From: Pusillimonas sp. T7-7
GTDB lineage: Bacteria; Pseudomonadota; Gammaproteobacteria; Burkholderiales; Burkholderiaceae_B
Reading direction: 5' to 3'
Length of the DNA stretch: 64,000 nt
NCBI RefSeq assembly: GCF_000209655.1
Contig: NC_015458.1
Location: 3,410,001 to 3,474,000, forward strand
In this document: positions 26,207 to 34,911 of the stretch, piece after piece
Numbering within the stretch: the stretch's first letter is position 1
Layout of the letters: each line of letters opens with the position of its first letter
Translations under genes and position numbers: made by a program
The notes under the pieces: generated by a model
Database searches by the model: none
Seen by the model: only the letters and a program-made list of their open reading frames with translations
Told to the model about the DNA's origin: nothing

Positions 26207-27823
26207 ATGTCGACGGTATATCCCACGATTAAAAAAATCGCTGTCGTAGTGGCTTGTGCCTTTGCGGGCATCGCCCAGGCGCAGACTTTGAAAATAGGCC
26301 TGGCTTCCGAGCCTACGGCGGTTGACCCGCACTATCACCAGACTACGCCCAACGAGGCGCTGGTCTCGCATATTTTCCAGCCGCTGTTGGCCATGAGTCC
26401 CGACATGACGCTGATGCCCGCCCTGGCCAAGTCGTGGGAAGCCACCGAAGAGACTGTCTGGACCTTCAAGCTGGATGAGAACGCACGCTTTTCCAACGGC
26501 GAACCGTTCACAGCGCAAGACGTGATTTTCAGCTTCTGCCGCATTTTGAACAATGAAACCGGCATAGGCAGCGGTGCAGTCAATACGGTGCGCCGCATTG
26601 CCGCCATCGAAGCCCCGGACGAGCGCACCGTACTGCTCAAGACAACGGTGCCGCAACCCGTCTTGCCTAATGAACTGGCACGTATCCCCATGATCTGGAG
26701 CGGTATCGTCAAGCACGACAAGCTGACCTTCACCCCCAAAGAGGGCTGTGGTGTTACATCGCCCTGGCCGGTGGTGAACGATTTCAACAGCGGTAAAGCC
26801 GTGGTCGGCACCGGCCCCTACACGCTCAGGTCTTACGTCAAGGGCAGCGGCATTGTACTGGAGCGCAACGACAAGTATTGGGGCGAAGCGCCGGCTTGGA
26901 GCGAAGTGCACATGAGGGCCGTGCCCAGCGCTGGCCCGCGCCTGACAGGCTTGCTGGCAGGCGACTTCGACCTGATTGAAAACCCCGCCGCGCGTGATCT
27001 GAAGCGCATCAAGGAAAGTGGCTTCGAATACACCGTCAAGCCGTCGGTGCGTGTGATGTTCTTCCAGCTGGATGCCGGTCGCGAGCAAAGCCCCATGGTC
27101 AAATCGCCCAAGGGTGACAACCCCTTGCAGAACGCCAAGGTGCGCCAGGCCATGTCGTTGGCCATAGATCGCAAGACCATTGTTGCACGCATCATGGACG
27201 GCGTGGCCGAGCCCGCCAACCAGTACATTCCCCAGGGCATGTTTGGGGCCATCGAAGGCGCACCGGCGCTGGAGTACAACCCCAAGAAAGCCAAGGAACT
27301 GTTGGCCGAAGCCGGCTACCCCGACGGCTTCGAGCTGACACTGTCGGCCACCAATGACCGCTACATCAATGATGCACAGTTAACACAGGCTGTCGCCCAG
27401 TATCTGAGCCGCATAGGCATCAAGACCACTGTCGACACCATGACTCGTTCGGTTTACTTCCCCAAGCGCGCCAAACGTGAAATGAGCGCTGCTTTGGGCG
27501 GCTGGGGTTCGGAAACCGGTGAAGCGGGTAACTTCCTGCAGTACTGGACCACGACCTACAACAAGGAACTGGGCGTCGGCAGCAGCAACTATGGCCGCTA
27601 TTCCAACCCCGAACTGGACAAGGTTTACTTGCAGGCCATGCGCACGCTGGACGACGGCAAGCGCAGCGAACTGCTGCAGCAGGCCGTGAAGATGGCCTTG
27701 GCCGATATGCCCAATATTCCGCTGCATTTTGAAAGCGGTGTGTGGGCTTATCGCAAAGGCATCGCGTACGAAGGCCGCGCTGACCAGCGTACTTTGGCCA
27801 CCGGCGCGACGCTCGCCAAGTAA
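26207..27823 (+). CDS. ABC transporter peptide-binding protein (SBP family 5)
   Basis: A 538-residue exported solute-binding protein of the DppA/OppA family. A signal peptide (IKKIAVVVACAFAGIAQAQ) precedes a mature start LKIGLASEPTAVDPHYHQTT. Family landmarks are LAKSWEATEETVWTFKLDEN, VVGTGPYTLRSYV, and AMSLAIDRKTIVARIMDG. ATG 26207 has AAGGA ten bases upstream and is preferred over an upstream in-frame start at 26150 that would hide the signal peptide. It leads a five-gene importer operon with a peptidase at its end; ligand probably a peptide or N-acylated amino acid. Confidence 0.9.
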   Translation: MSTVYPTIKKIAVVVACAFAGIAQAQTLKIGLASEPTAVDPHYHQTTPNEALVSHIFQPLLAMSPDMTLMPALAKSWEATEETVWTFKLDENARFSNGEPFTAQDVIFSFCRILNNETGIGSGAVNTVRRIAAIEAPDERTVLLKTTVPQPVLPNELARIPMIWSGIVKHDKLTFTPKEGCGVTSPWPVVNDFNSGKAVVGTGPYTLRSYVKGSGIVLERNDKYWGEAPAWSEVHMRAVPSAGPRLTGLLAGDFDLIENPAARDLKRIKESGFEYTVKPSVRVMFFQLDAGREQSPMVKSPKGDNPLQNAKVRQAMSLAIDRKTIVARIMDGVAEPANQYIPQGMFGAIEGAPALEYNPKKAKELLAEAGYPDGFELTLSATNDRYINDAQLTQAVAQYLSRIGIKTTVDTMTRSVYFPKRAKREMSAALGGWGSETGEAGNFLQYWTTTYNKELGVGSSNYGRYSNPELDKVYLQAMRTLDDGKRSELLQQAVKMALADMPNIPLHFESGVWAYRKGIAYEGRADQRTLATGATLAK

Positions 27824-27854
27824 GGCGCTGCAAGGCTGACTAAGGAGTAAGGTT

Positions 27855-28832
27855 TTGGCTTTATTTATAGTACGCAGGCTGCTGCAAAGTCTGCTGGTCT
27901 TGTTGGCCGTATCGGTGGTGGTCTTCTGCGCCGTCTACGCGGTCGGAGACCCTATCGAGCTTCTTGTCAGCCCCGATGTGGCCCAAGCCGAACGTGATGC
28001 CCTGATTGCGCGGCTGGGCCTGGATTTGCCGCTATGGAAGCAATACGGCGTGTTCCTGTGGCGCGCGCTGCATGGCGACCTGGGCAATTCGTTTGTACAC
28101 GGCATACCGGCGGTGCAGCTGATACTGCAGCGCTTTCCAGCCACCCTGGAACTGGTTTTCGTGGCCATCACACTGACCTGTGTGCTGGGTATCTCGCTGG
28201 GTCTGGTGGCTGGCCTGTACCGTGATCGCTGGCTGGGTCGTGGCATCATGGCCGGCTCGATCTTCGGCTTTTCCGTGCCCAACTTCTGGCAGGGCATGGT
28301 CTTCATATTATTGTTTGCGGTCTGGCTAGGCTGGTTGCCAGCCTCGGGCCGTGGGCCGACCATAGACGTGCTGGGTGTGCCGCTCAGCGTCTTCAGCGCC
28401 GAAGGCTGGAGTCATATCGCCATGCCGGCCGTCAACCTGGCCATTGCCAATATTGCATTGGTGCTGCGCATGACGGCTTCGGGCGTCAGCGAGGCGCAAA
28501 GCCAGGACTACGTGCGATTCGCGCGCGCCAAAGGCATCAAGCCCGGCCGCATCGTGCGCCGACATATCCTGCGCAACATCCTGATTCCCGTCGTAACGGT
28601 CATCGGCATGGAGTTCGGCTCCCTGATCGCCTACTCCACCATCACGGAAACGGTGTTTTCCTGGCCGGGCATGGGCAAGCTGCTTATCGACAGCGTGTAT
28701 CAACTGGATCGCCCCGTAATCGTGGCTTACGTGATGCTGGTGACCTTGTTGTTTGTAATGATCAATCTGGTGGTGGACTTGCTGTACGCAGTGCTGGACC
28801 CACGTGTTCAATTGTTGGAGCCTACTGCCTGA
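27855..28832 (+). CDS. ABC transporter permease (DppB type)
   Basis: A 325-residue inner-membrane permease with six membrane segments. It has the DppB-type start FIVRRLLQSLLVLLAVSVVV, a periplasmic loop with DPIELLVSPDVAQAERDAL, and the cytoplasmic EAA loop DYVRFARAKGIKPGRIVRRH, which contacts the ATPases. Translation starts at a TTG, seven bases after AAGGAGTAAGG, a strong ribosome-binding site. The C-terminus DLLYAVLDPRVQL is typical for DppB. Confidence 0.92.
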   Translation: MALFIVRRLLQSLLVLLAVSVVVFCAVYAVGDPIELLVSPDVAQAERDALIARLGLDLPLWKQYGVFLWRALHGDLGNSFVHGIPAVQLILQRFPATLELVFVAITLTCVLGISLGLVAGLYRDRWLGRGIMAGSIFGFSVPNFWQGMVFILLFAVWLGWLPASGRGPTIDVLGVPLSVFSAEGWSHIAMPAVNLAIANIALVLRMTASGVSEAQSQDYVRFARAKGIKPGRIVRRHILRNILIPVVTVIGMEFGSLIAYSTITETVFSWPGMGKLLIDSVYQLDRPVIVAYVMLVTLLFVMINLVVDLLYAVLDPRVQLLEPTA

Positions 28833-28833
28833 T

Positions 28834-29781
28834 ATGCCTAGCATCATGACTAAATCTTCCAAGACGCAGGCGCCCGACACGGCTCCGGTGGCGCGTGTTG
28901 CGCCCCTGCAGCAAACGCCCGGGCGTGCGCGCATGCTGCGTAAGCTGCGCGGCAAGCCTTCCACCAAGCGTTCCTTGCTGGCCCTGGGCCTGCTGATTGT
29001 GCTGGTACTGCTGGCTCCACTGTTGGCCCCGCAAAACCCATACGATTTGCTGGCGCTGGACATCATGGACGGGCGCCTGGCTCCTGGCGCCACCAATTTC
29101 GATGGCTCCATGACGTACTGGCTGGGCACAGACTCGCAAGGCCGAGATATGTTCAGCGCCATTCTGTATGGCTTACGCATTAGCCTGTTCGTGGGCCTGG
29201 GCGCGGTGCTGATCTCGGTTGCCATAGGTGTGACCCTGGGCCTGCTGGCGGCCTATCGCGGCGGCTGGCTGGATACCGTGATCATGCGCGCCGTGGACTT
29301 CATCCTGGGTTTCCCCACCATGTTGGTTGCACTAGTGCTGCTGGCGGTGCTGGGCCGGGGTATAGACAAGGTGATCATCGCCCTGGTGGTGGTGCAGTGG
29401 GCGCATTATGCCCGCATCATGCGTGGCCGAGCCCTGCAGGAGCGGCGCAAGGAATACATAGAAGCTGCGCAGAACCTGGGCTTTCCCGCTTGGCGCGTGA
29501 TGCTGCTGCACCTCATGCCCAATTGTATCGGGCCGGTGATGGTGTTCGCCACCATACAGATAGCAACCGCCATTACGCTCGAGGCCACGCTCTCGTTCCT
29601 GGGTGTCGGTGTGCCGGTTACGCAGCCATCGCTGGGCTTGCTGATTGCCAGCGGCTTTGAATACCTGTTGTCGGGTGATTACTGGATCAGTATTTTTCCC
29701 GGTGTGGCGCTGTTGCTGCTGATTCTTTCCATCAATATCGCGGGCGATCGCCTGCGTGAAAGCCTGGATCCTCGACGCTAA
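28834..29781 (+). CDS. ABC transporter permease (DppC type)
   Basis: A 315-residue DppC-type permease whose ATG lies one base after the DppB stop (ATG 28846 is an alternative). After a polar N-terminal tail come six membrane segments. The DppC hallmark YWLGTDSQGRDMFSAILYG is present near residue 95, the coupling loop reads EYIEAAQNLGFPAWRVMLLH, and the protein ends GDRLRESLDPR. It would pair with the upstream DppB homologue to form the channel. Its stop overlaps the next start by one base. Confidence 0.92.
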   Translation: MPSIMTKSSKTQAPDTAPVARVAPLQQTPGRARMLRKLRGKPSTKRSLLALGLLIVLVLLAPLLAPQNPYDLLALDIMDGRLAPGATNFDGSMTYWLGTDSQGRDMFSAILYGLRISLFVGLGAVLISVAIGVTLGLLAAYRGGWLDTVIMRAVDFILGFPTMLVALVLLAVLGRGIDKVIIALVVVQWAHYARIMRGRALQERRKEYIEAAQNLGFPAWRVMLLHLMPNCIGPVMVFATIQIATAITLEATLSFLGVGVPVTQPSLGLLIASGFEYLLSGDYWISIFPGVALLLLILSINIAGDRLRESLDPRR

Positions 29782-30764
29782 TGACTACCTCTCCTGTTTT
29801 ATTGGATGTGCAGGGCCTGCAGACGGCCTTCCATACCGAGGCCGGCGCCTGGCTGGCTGTCGATGGTGTGGACCTGACCATCAAGTGCGGTGAAATCCTG
29901 GGCCTGGTCGGTGAATCGGGCTCGGGCAAATCGGTGACGGGTTTTTCGCTGCTGGGCCTGATCGATGCTCCGGGCGAAGTGGTGGCCGGTTCGGTGCGTT
30001 TCAAGGGCGACGAATTGCGCGGCCTGTCCGAAGAGCAGATGCGTGCCTTGCGCGGCGACCGCATTGCGATGATCTTTCAGGATCCCTTGATGACCCTGAA
30101 CCCGGTGCTCAGGGTGGGCGAACAGATGGCCGAAGCCATCTACACCCATTACCCACGCGTGTCCCGTGAAGAAATCCGCCTGCGTTGCATAGAAGCCTTG
30201 GGCCAGGTGGGTATACCATCGCCCGAAACCCGGTTGGACAACTATCCGCACGAGTTCTCGGGTGGCATGCGTCAGCGCGTGGCCATTGCCATCGCCATGC
30301 TGAACAAGCCCGAACTGATCATTGCCGACGAGCCGACCACGGCGCTGGATGTGACCATACAGGGGCAGATTTTGTTTGAAATGCAGAAGCTGTGTCGCGA
30401 GCAGAACACGGCCATGATCTGGATCACTCACGACCTGGGCGTGGTGGCCGAGCTGGCGGACCAGGTGGCGGTGATGTATGCCGGCCGCATCGTGGAATAC
30501 GGCAGCGTGGAACAGGTGCTTGGCAGTCCCTTGCATCCCTATACCAAGGGTTTGCTGGAATCCATGCCGGGCGCCACCACTCCTGGCGAGCGCCTGGCGC
30601 AGATAGAAGGCATGGCGCCCACGCTGATCAGTCGCGAAGCTGGCTGTCCGTTCCGCCCGCGCTGCACACGCAGCGATGTGGTGTGTGGGCAGCAGGCGCC
30701 CGAGGTCACCATACGTGGCGAGCGCCATTTCCGCTGCCATTTCCCGCTGGAGGTTCAGGCATGA
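29781..30764 (+). CDS. Oligopeptide ABC transporter ATP-binding protein (DppD type)
   Basis: A 327-residue ATPase. Walker A is GESGSGKS at residues 44-51, the Q loop lies in [16 protein letters not shown], the signature is [16 protein letters not shown] and Walker B is [12 protein letters not shown]. The C-terminal extension holds the Cys-containing [14 protein letters not shown] segment common to DppD/OppD, where it can bind an iron-sulfur cluster. It is coupled to DppC and DppF by stop/start overlaps. Confidence 0.93.
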   Translation: MTTSPVLLDVQGLQTAFHTEAGAWLAVDGVDLTIKCGEILGLVGESGSGKSVTGFSLLGLIDAPGEVVAGSVRFKGDELRGLSEEQMRALRGDRIAMIFQDPLMTLNPVLRVGEQMAEAIYTHYPRVSREEIRLRCIEALGQVGIPSPETRLDNYPHEFSGGMRQRVAIAIAMLNKPELIIADEPTTALDVTIQGQILFEMQKLCREQNTAMIWITHDLGVVAELADQVAVMYAGRIVEYGSVEQVLGSPLHPYTKGLLESMPGATTPGERLAQIEGMAPTLISREAGCPFRPRCTRSDVVCGQQAPEVTIRGERHFRCHFPLEVQA

Positions 30765-31795
30765 GCGACGCACCCGTCATACAGCTGCAAGACCTGTACA
30801 AGCGTTTCAGCAAGAAGCCCGACCTGGCGCAACGCCTGATGGCATTGGCCGGCCGCCCCGTGAACAATCCCACCGTGCACGCCGTCAATGGCGTGGACCT
30901 GGCAATACGCAAGGGCGAGGTTCTGGGCCTGGTGGGTGAGTCGGGCTGCGGCAAGTCAACGCTAGGCCGCATCTTGGCGGGCTTGATCAAACCCAGCCAG
31001 GGCCAAGTGGTGTTCGACGGCCAGGACGCCGCCACGCTGCGGGGCAAGGAACAGCTGGACTACACGCTGGGTGTGCAGATGATCTTCCAGGATCCGCAGG
31101 CCTCGCTTAATCCCAAGCAGCGGCTGCATCAGATCCTGGCCGAGGCACTGCGCGTGCACAAGCTGGCGCCGCGCCGTGAAATGGCCGATCGTGTCGATCA
31201 GGCGCTGCTCGAGGTCGGGCTGGATCCCGAGTATCGCAATCGTCTGCCGCATGAAATTTCCGGTGGACAGCGCCAGCGCATAGGCATAGCCCGTGCCCTG
31301 ATGGTGCAGCCACGCTTTCTGGTGTGCGATGAACCTGTGGCGGCGCTGGACGTATCCATACAGGCGCAGGTCATCAACCTGTTCATGGATCTGCGCGACC
31401 GGCATGGCTTTACCTATTTGTTCATCAGCCACGATCTGAGCGTGGTGCGGCATATTTCTGATCGCGTGGCCATCATGTATTTGGGAAAAATCGTGGAGAT
31501 TGCGCCCACCAGCGAAGTGTATGGGCGTGCGGCGCATCCTTATACCCAGGCCTTACTGGTGGAAATGCCCGACGTATCGCGCCGCCAGCGCAAGTTCATT
31601 CCCATCAAGGGCGAAATTCCTTCGCCCCTGGCGCCGCCGCCGGGCTGTACTTTTCATCCCCGCTGCCCGCGCGCCACAGATATTTGCCGCCAACAGGCGC
31701 CCGCGCTGCGCACGATAGCGCCCGGCCATCAGGCCGCATGCCATCTGCTGCAGCATCCTGATCACGACAACACCCTATCCAACGGAAGCCTATGA
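30761..31795 (+). CDS. Oligopeptide ABC transporter ATP-binding protein (DppF type)
   Basis: A 344-residue ATPase starting at ATG 30761, which overlaps the DppD stop as ATGA. The same frame is open upstream to 30392, but that part is only an alternative reading of dppD. Walker A is GESGCGKST near residue 57, then [15 protein letters not shown], signature [15 protein letters not shown] and Walker [13 protein letters not shown]. The [15 protein letters not shown]-terminal segment is present. It completes a heterodimeric ATPase pair. Confidence 0.93.
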   Translation: MSDAPVIQLQDLYKRFSKKPDLAQRLMALAGRPVNNPTVHAVNGVDLAIRKGEVLGLVGESGCGKSTLGRILAGLIKPSQGQVVFDGQDAATLRGKEQLDYTLGVQMIFQDPQASLNPKQRLHQILAEALRVHKLAPRREMADRVDQALLEVGLDPEYRNRLPHEISGGQRQRIGIARALMVQPRFLVCDEPVAALDVSIQAQVINLFMDLRDRHGFTYLFISHDLSVVRHISDRVAIMYLGKIVEIAPTSEVYGRAAHPYTQALLVEMPDVSRRQRKFIPIKGEIPSPLAPPPGCTFHPRCPRATDICRQQAPALRTIAPGHQAACHLLQHPDHDNTLSNGSL

Positions 31796-32925
31796 GCCAA
31801 CCTGACCACGACACAACGCCCTTGCTGGACATGATAGAGCGCTGGGTGCGCCTAGAGTCGCCCTCTTACAGCCAGGATGCCCTGCAGGCCATGGCGCAAT
31901 TGATCGTCGATGACGCGCAGCGCCTGCGCCTGAGCGCCGCCTTGCATGGCCTGGACAGCGCCGGTGCGCCGCTGGTGCATATTCATAACCGCAAGGCCGG
32001 CGATGACAGGCCGGGCATTCTGGTGCTGGGTCATTACGACACCGTGCACCCCGTGGGCATACTGGAAAAGAATCCGCTGCGTCGTGAAGGCGACAAGCTG
32101 TATGGGCCGGGCATTTACGATATGAAAGCGGGCATCTGCCTGGCGCTGATGGGCCTGGCGCAAGCGCAGCAGTCCGGTGGCACGGCTCTGCCGGTGGACC
32201 TGGTGATACTGCCCGATGAAGAAACCGGCAGCCACCGCTCGCGCAACGCCATCGAAGACTACGCGCGCAAATCGCGCTATGCCCTGGTGTGTGAGCCGGC
32301 GCGGGCTGATCAGGGGCGTTGTGTTACGGCGCGCAAGGGCACGGGCTTCATAACCGTGAAGGCCCAGGGTCGCCCCGCGCATGCGGGCATGCAGCATCAG
32401 AAAGGGCGCAACGCCATCGAAGAGATCGCGCATCAAGTGCTGGCCTTGCAGGCCATGACCGATTACGAGCGCGGCATTACGGTCAGCGTGGGCGTGGTCA
32501 AGGGCGGTACAACGCCCAATGTGGTGCCGGAATATTGCGAAATCCGGGCTGATTTCCGCTTGCCCGATCCGGCGGCGGCCGATGAGTTGCGCGCCAAGGT
32601 AGACGGCCTGCAAGCCCGCGTTCCCGACGTATTGCTGGACGTGGTGTTTGAGTTGAACCGGCCCCCAATGCCGCGCACCGAAGGCACGGCCGACTTGCTG
32701 CAGCGTTGCCAGGCCTACGCTGCAGCCGCCGGCCTGGCCCTGAACGAGGCACCCATGACCGGCGGGGCCAGCGATGCCAACTTCACCGCCGCCCTGGGTC
32801 TGCCCACACTGGATGGCTTGGGTGCCGACGGTGATGGCGCCCACACGCTCTACGAGCATATTCTGGTGTCCACGCTGGGCAGTCGCCAGCAATTCTGGAT
32901 GAACACTTTGCAGGCCTTGAGCTAG
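31792..32925 (+). CDS. M20-family metallopeptidase (carboxypeptidase G2-like)
   Basis: A 377-residue two-zinc peptidase. The first zinc ligands are in LVLGHYDTVHPVG, a shared Asp in GPGIYDMKAGI, and the catalytic Glu pair in PDEETGSHRSR. The dimerisation (lid) domain lies between about residues 190 and 300, with AGMQHQKGRNAIEE at its start, and the last ligand region GLGADGDGAHTLYEH is present. No signal peptide, so it would act in the cytoplasm on the imported compound, probably cleaving a C-terminal or N-acyl amino acid. Its start overlaps the DppF stop by four bases, which ties it to import. Confidence 0.88.
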   Translation: MSQPDHDTTPLLDMIERWVRLESPSYSQDALQAMAQLIVDDAQRLRLSAALHGLDSAGAPLVHIHNRKAGDDRPGILVLGHYDTVHPVGILEKNPLRREGDKLYGPGIYDMKAGICLALMGLAQAQQSGGTALPVDLVILPDEETGSHRSRNAIEDYARKSRYALVCEPARADQGRCVTARKGTGFITVKAQGRPAHAGMQHQKGRNAIEEIAHQVLALQAMTDYERGITVSVGVVKGGTTPNVVPEYCEIRADFRLPDPAAADELRAKVDGLQARVPDVLLDVVFELNRPPMPRTEGTADLLQRCQAYAAAAGLALNEAPMTGGASDANFTAALGLPTLDGLGADGDGAHTLYEHILVSTLGSRQQFWMNTLQALS

Positions 32926-32940
32926 TGACCTGTTTGGCGG

Positions 32941-33030
32941 GCCATGGGCTTCACCCGCACCGTCGTGGGCGCTATGGTGCGCTCGTCCTATCATGCCGAC
33001 GAACAGGCGCACAGCGCCGGAGTGGCTTAA
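32941..33030 (+). pseudogene. Orphan fragment of lipA (right copy of the 90-bp direct repeat)
   Basis: Thirty codons homologous to the lipA C-terminus, in frame through to TAA, but with no gene in front. It begins 15 bases after the M20 peptidase stop. The first 33 bases differ from lipA at seven sites and change the protein (FTRTVVG against FTHAAVG), while the last 57 bases are identical. This pattern fits a fragment of a related but distinct lipA allele, left when an 8-kb block was placed next to lipA. It has no start signal and should not be expressed as protein. Confidence 0.92.
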
Positions 33031-33079
33031 GTAGGCGGCGCCCCTGACGCAATGATCTTGACGCCTGAGTCCTTAAGGT

Positions 33080-34006
33080 TCAGGCGTCTGTTGCTTCGGG
33101 GCTGTCAAGCCTGCTGAAAGACTCATTCAACTGGTCGAAAAGCCAGTCTTTGAATGCCACCATTTTGGGTAGATGTGCTTTCGTCTGCAAATAAAGCAAG
33201 CGGTGATAAACCAGCATGGCGGGCTCCGACCCCAAGGGCAAGACCAGCTTGCCGCTTGCCACTTCCCGCTCTGTCTGCAGCCGGCTGTCCAGTATCACTC
33301 CCAATCCATCGACGGCCGCGCTGATTGCCATGAATGAACGATCAAACCGTGGGCCGTAGTGCATGTCTGAGTCGGCAACATGGTGCTGCTTGGCCCAGTC
33401 TCGCCAGGTAATCAGGTTGACTTCCGACTGAATGATTGTGTGATGCTGAAGATCTTTTGGACTTCGGATGGGTTTGCTTCCATTGGCCAGGCTTGGCGCG
33501 CACATGACCGCCAGGGGTTCTTTCGGAAAGGGCACGATGATAACGCCCGGTTCCGGGCTTACCGGGCCATACCGGACATCAAAATCTGCCGTTTCCGCCG
33601 TCAAGTCTATAGCGTTGGTCGAGGCATTGAGGCGTATGCCGATATCCGGATAAAGCATGCTGAAGTGCGACAGCTTGGGCATGAGCCATTGCGACGCCAG
33701 GGTCGGTGCACAGTGTACGGTGAGGATGTCCTGCTTCCCATAATTTCGCATATTCAAGGTGGCCGCGTCGATGATGCCCAGTCCGCGCGTAATCGCCTCG
33801 GCATAGTGACGCCCTGCGTCAGTCAACACAATTCCCCTATGAATGCGATGGAATAAGGCAATGCCCAATCTTTCTTCCAACAAGCGGATCTGATGGCTTA
33901 TGGCTGACGGGGTGAGGTTCAGCTCCGTAGCGGCTGCAGCAAAAGATCCCAGGCGCGCGGCGGCCTCGAATGCCTGGATGGACTTTAAAGAAAGAGAGGG
34001 TGGCAT
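33080..34006 (-). CDS. LysR-family transcriptional regulator (GcvA-like)
   Basis: A 308-residue LysR protein of the GcvA-like branch. The DNA-binding start SLKSIQAFEAAARLGSFAAA continues into LTPSAISHQIRLLEERLGIAL and FHRIHRGIVLTDAG, and the effector domain begins near LTVHCAPTLASQWLMP, the usual GcvA-subgroup signature. It diverges from the SDR gene across 139 bases, so it probably regulates the split-transketolase/TRAP cluster. Effector unknown. Confidence 0.9.
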   Translation of the reverse strand: MPPSLSLKSIQAFEAAARLGSFAAAATELNLTPSAISHQIRLLEERLGIALFHRIHRGIVLTDAGRHYAEAITRGLGIIDAATLNMRNYGKQDILTVHCAPTLASQWLMPKLSHFSMLYPDIGIRLNASTNAIDLTAETADFDVRYGPVSPEPGVIIVPFPKEPLAVMCAPSLANGSKPIRSPKDLQHHTIIQSEVNLITWRDWAKQHHVADSDMHYGPRFDRSFMAISAAVDGLGVILDSRLQTEREVASGKLVLPLGSEPAMLVYHRLLYLQTKAHLPKMVAFKDWLFDQLNESFSRLDSPEATDA

Positions 34007-34145
34007 GGTGAGTCTTTGTCTTTCGGGTGAATTGGTTTCATCTGTAGGGCTGTTTTATTCGTTTGCCCCGCAGGTAAAGGGTTACTAGAATCCATCAATA
34101 ATTAACGCGTCATCATGGCGCAACATAAAGCGACAGAGGCAAAAA

Positions 34146-34901
34146 ATGCAAGGACTATTAAGCAATAAAGTTGCAATTATCACCGGTGCGGCTTCGTTGA
34201 ACGGCATTGGCCGTCGTACAGCAAAACTCTTTGCCGAGCATGGCGCAACCGTGGTGATTGTCGATCTGGACGCAACAGCTGCAAGCGCCGCAGCGGAAAG
34301 TCTGGGATCGGGTCATCTGGGACTGGCCGGTAATGTAGCAAACCGGGATGATTGCCAGAAGGTGGTCGATACGGTTTTACAAAGCTATGGCAAGGTGGAT
34401 GTGTTAGTGAATAACGCCGGTATCACCCAGCCATCCAAAATCATGGAAATTACCGGCGAAGATTACCAGCGTATCACTGATGTGTCGTTGCGCGGCACAC
34501 TATACATGAGTCAAGCGGTTATTCCTTGCATGCGTCAAGCGGGCACAGGTTCGATTGTTTGCCTGTCTTCGGTATCGGCCCAGCGTGGCGGTGGAATCTT
34601 CGGCGGTCCTCATTACTCGGCGGCAAAAGCAGGCGTGCTGGGTTTGGCACGTGCCATGGCCCGGGAACTGGGTCCAGATGGCATACGCGTCAATTCCCTG
34701 ACGCCCGGGCTTATTCAAACCGACATCACTGCCGGCAAGCTGAGCCCAGAGATGAAGGCCGAAATTCTTAAAGGCATCCCTTTGAATCGCTTGGGCGCAG
34801 CGGTCGATGTGGCTAACTGCTGCCTGTTCCTGGCAAGTGATTTGTCAGGCTACCTAACGGGCGTCACGCTGGACGTTAACGGCGGCATGCTCATTCATTA
34901 A
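34146..34901 (+). CDS. Short-chain dehydrogenase/reductase
   Basis: A 251-residue classical SDR. The cofactor loop is TGAASLNGIGRR, with two extra residues compared with the common TGxxxGIG; Asp in VVIVDLDAT at the end of the second strand favours NAD over NADP. NNAG follows, then the catalytic Ser in VCLSSVSAQ and the YSAAK pair. The C-terminal GVTLDVNGGML is typical. It leads the plus-strand catabolic cluster, ten bases before the transketolase subunit, so I infer oxidation of an alcohol group of the imported substrate to a ketone usable by the transketolase. Confidence 0.9.
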   Translation: MQGLLSNKVAIITGAASLNGIGRRTAKLFAEHGATVVIVDLDATAASAAAESLGSGHLGLAGNVANRDDCQKVVDTVLQSYGKVDVLVNNAGITQPSKIMEITGEDYQRITDVSLRGTLYMSQAVIPCMRQAGTGSIVCLSSVSAQRGGGIFGGPHYSAAKAGVLGLARAMARELGPDGIRVNSLTPGLIQTDITAGKLSPEMKAEILKGIPLNRLGAAVDVANCCLFLASDLSGYLTGVTLDVNGGMLIH

Positions 34902-34911
34902 TGGACGAACT

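Noticed and set aside
30392..30760. Upstream extension of the DppF reading frame
   Set aside because: The frame is open but re-reads dppD in another phase; family similarity begins only at ATG 30761, which overlaps the dppD stop.
31852..33012. Minus-strand open frame (386 codons) opposite the M20 peptidase
   Set aside because: The peptidase has all metal-ligand motifs; the opposite frame has none. It happens to run over the lipA repeat and ends there only by chance.
33060..33088. Hairpin GACGCCTGA / TCAGGCGTC overlapping the end of the LysR gene at 33080
   Set aside because: The 9-bp arms are real but the loop is 11 bases and no T-run follows on either strand, so I do not call it a terminator.
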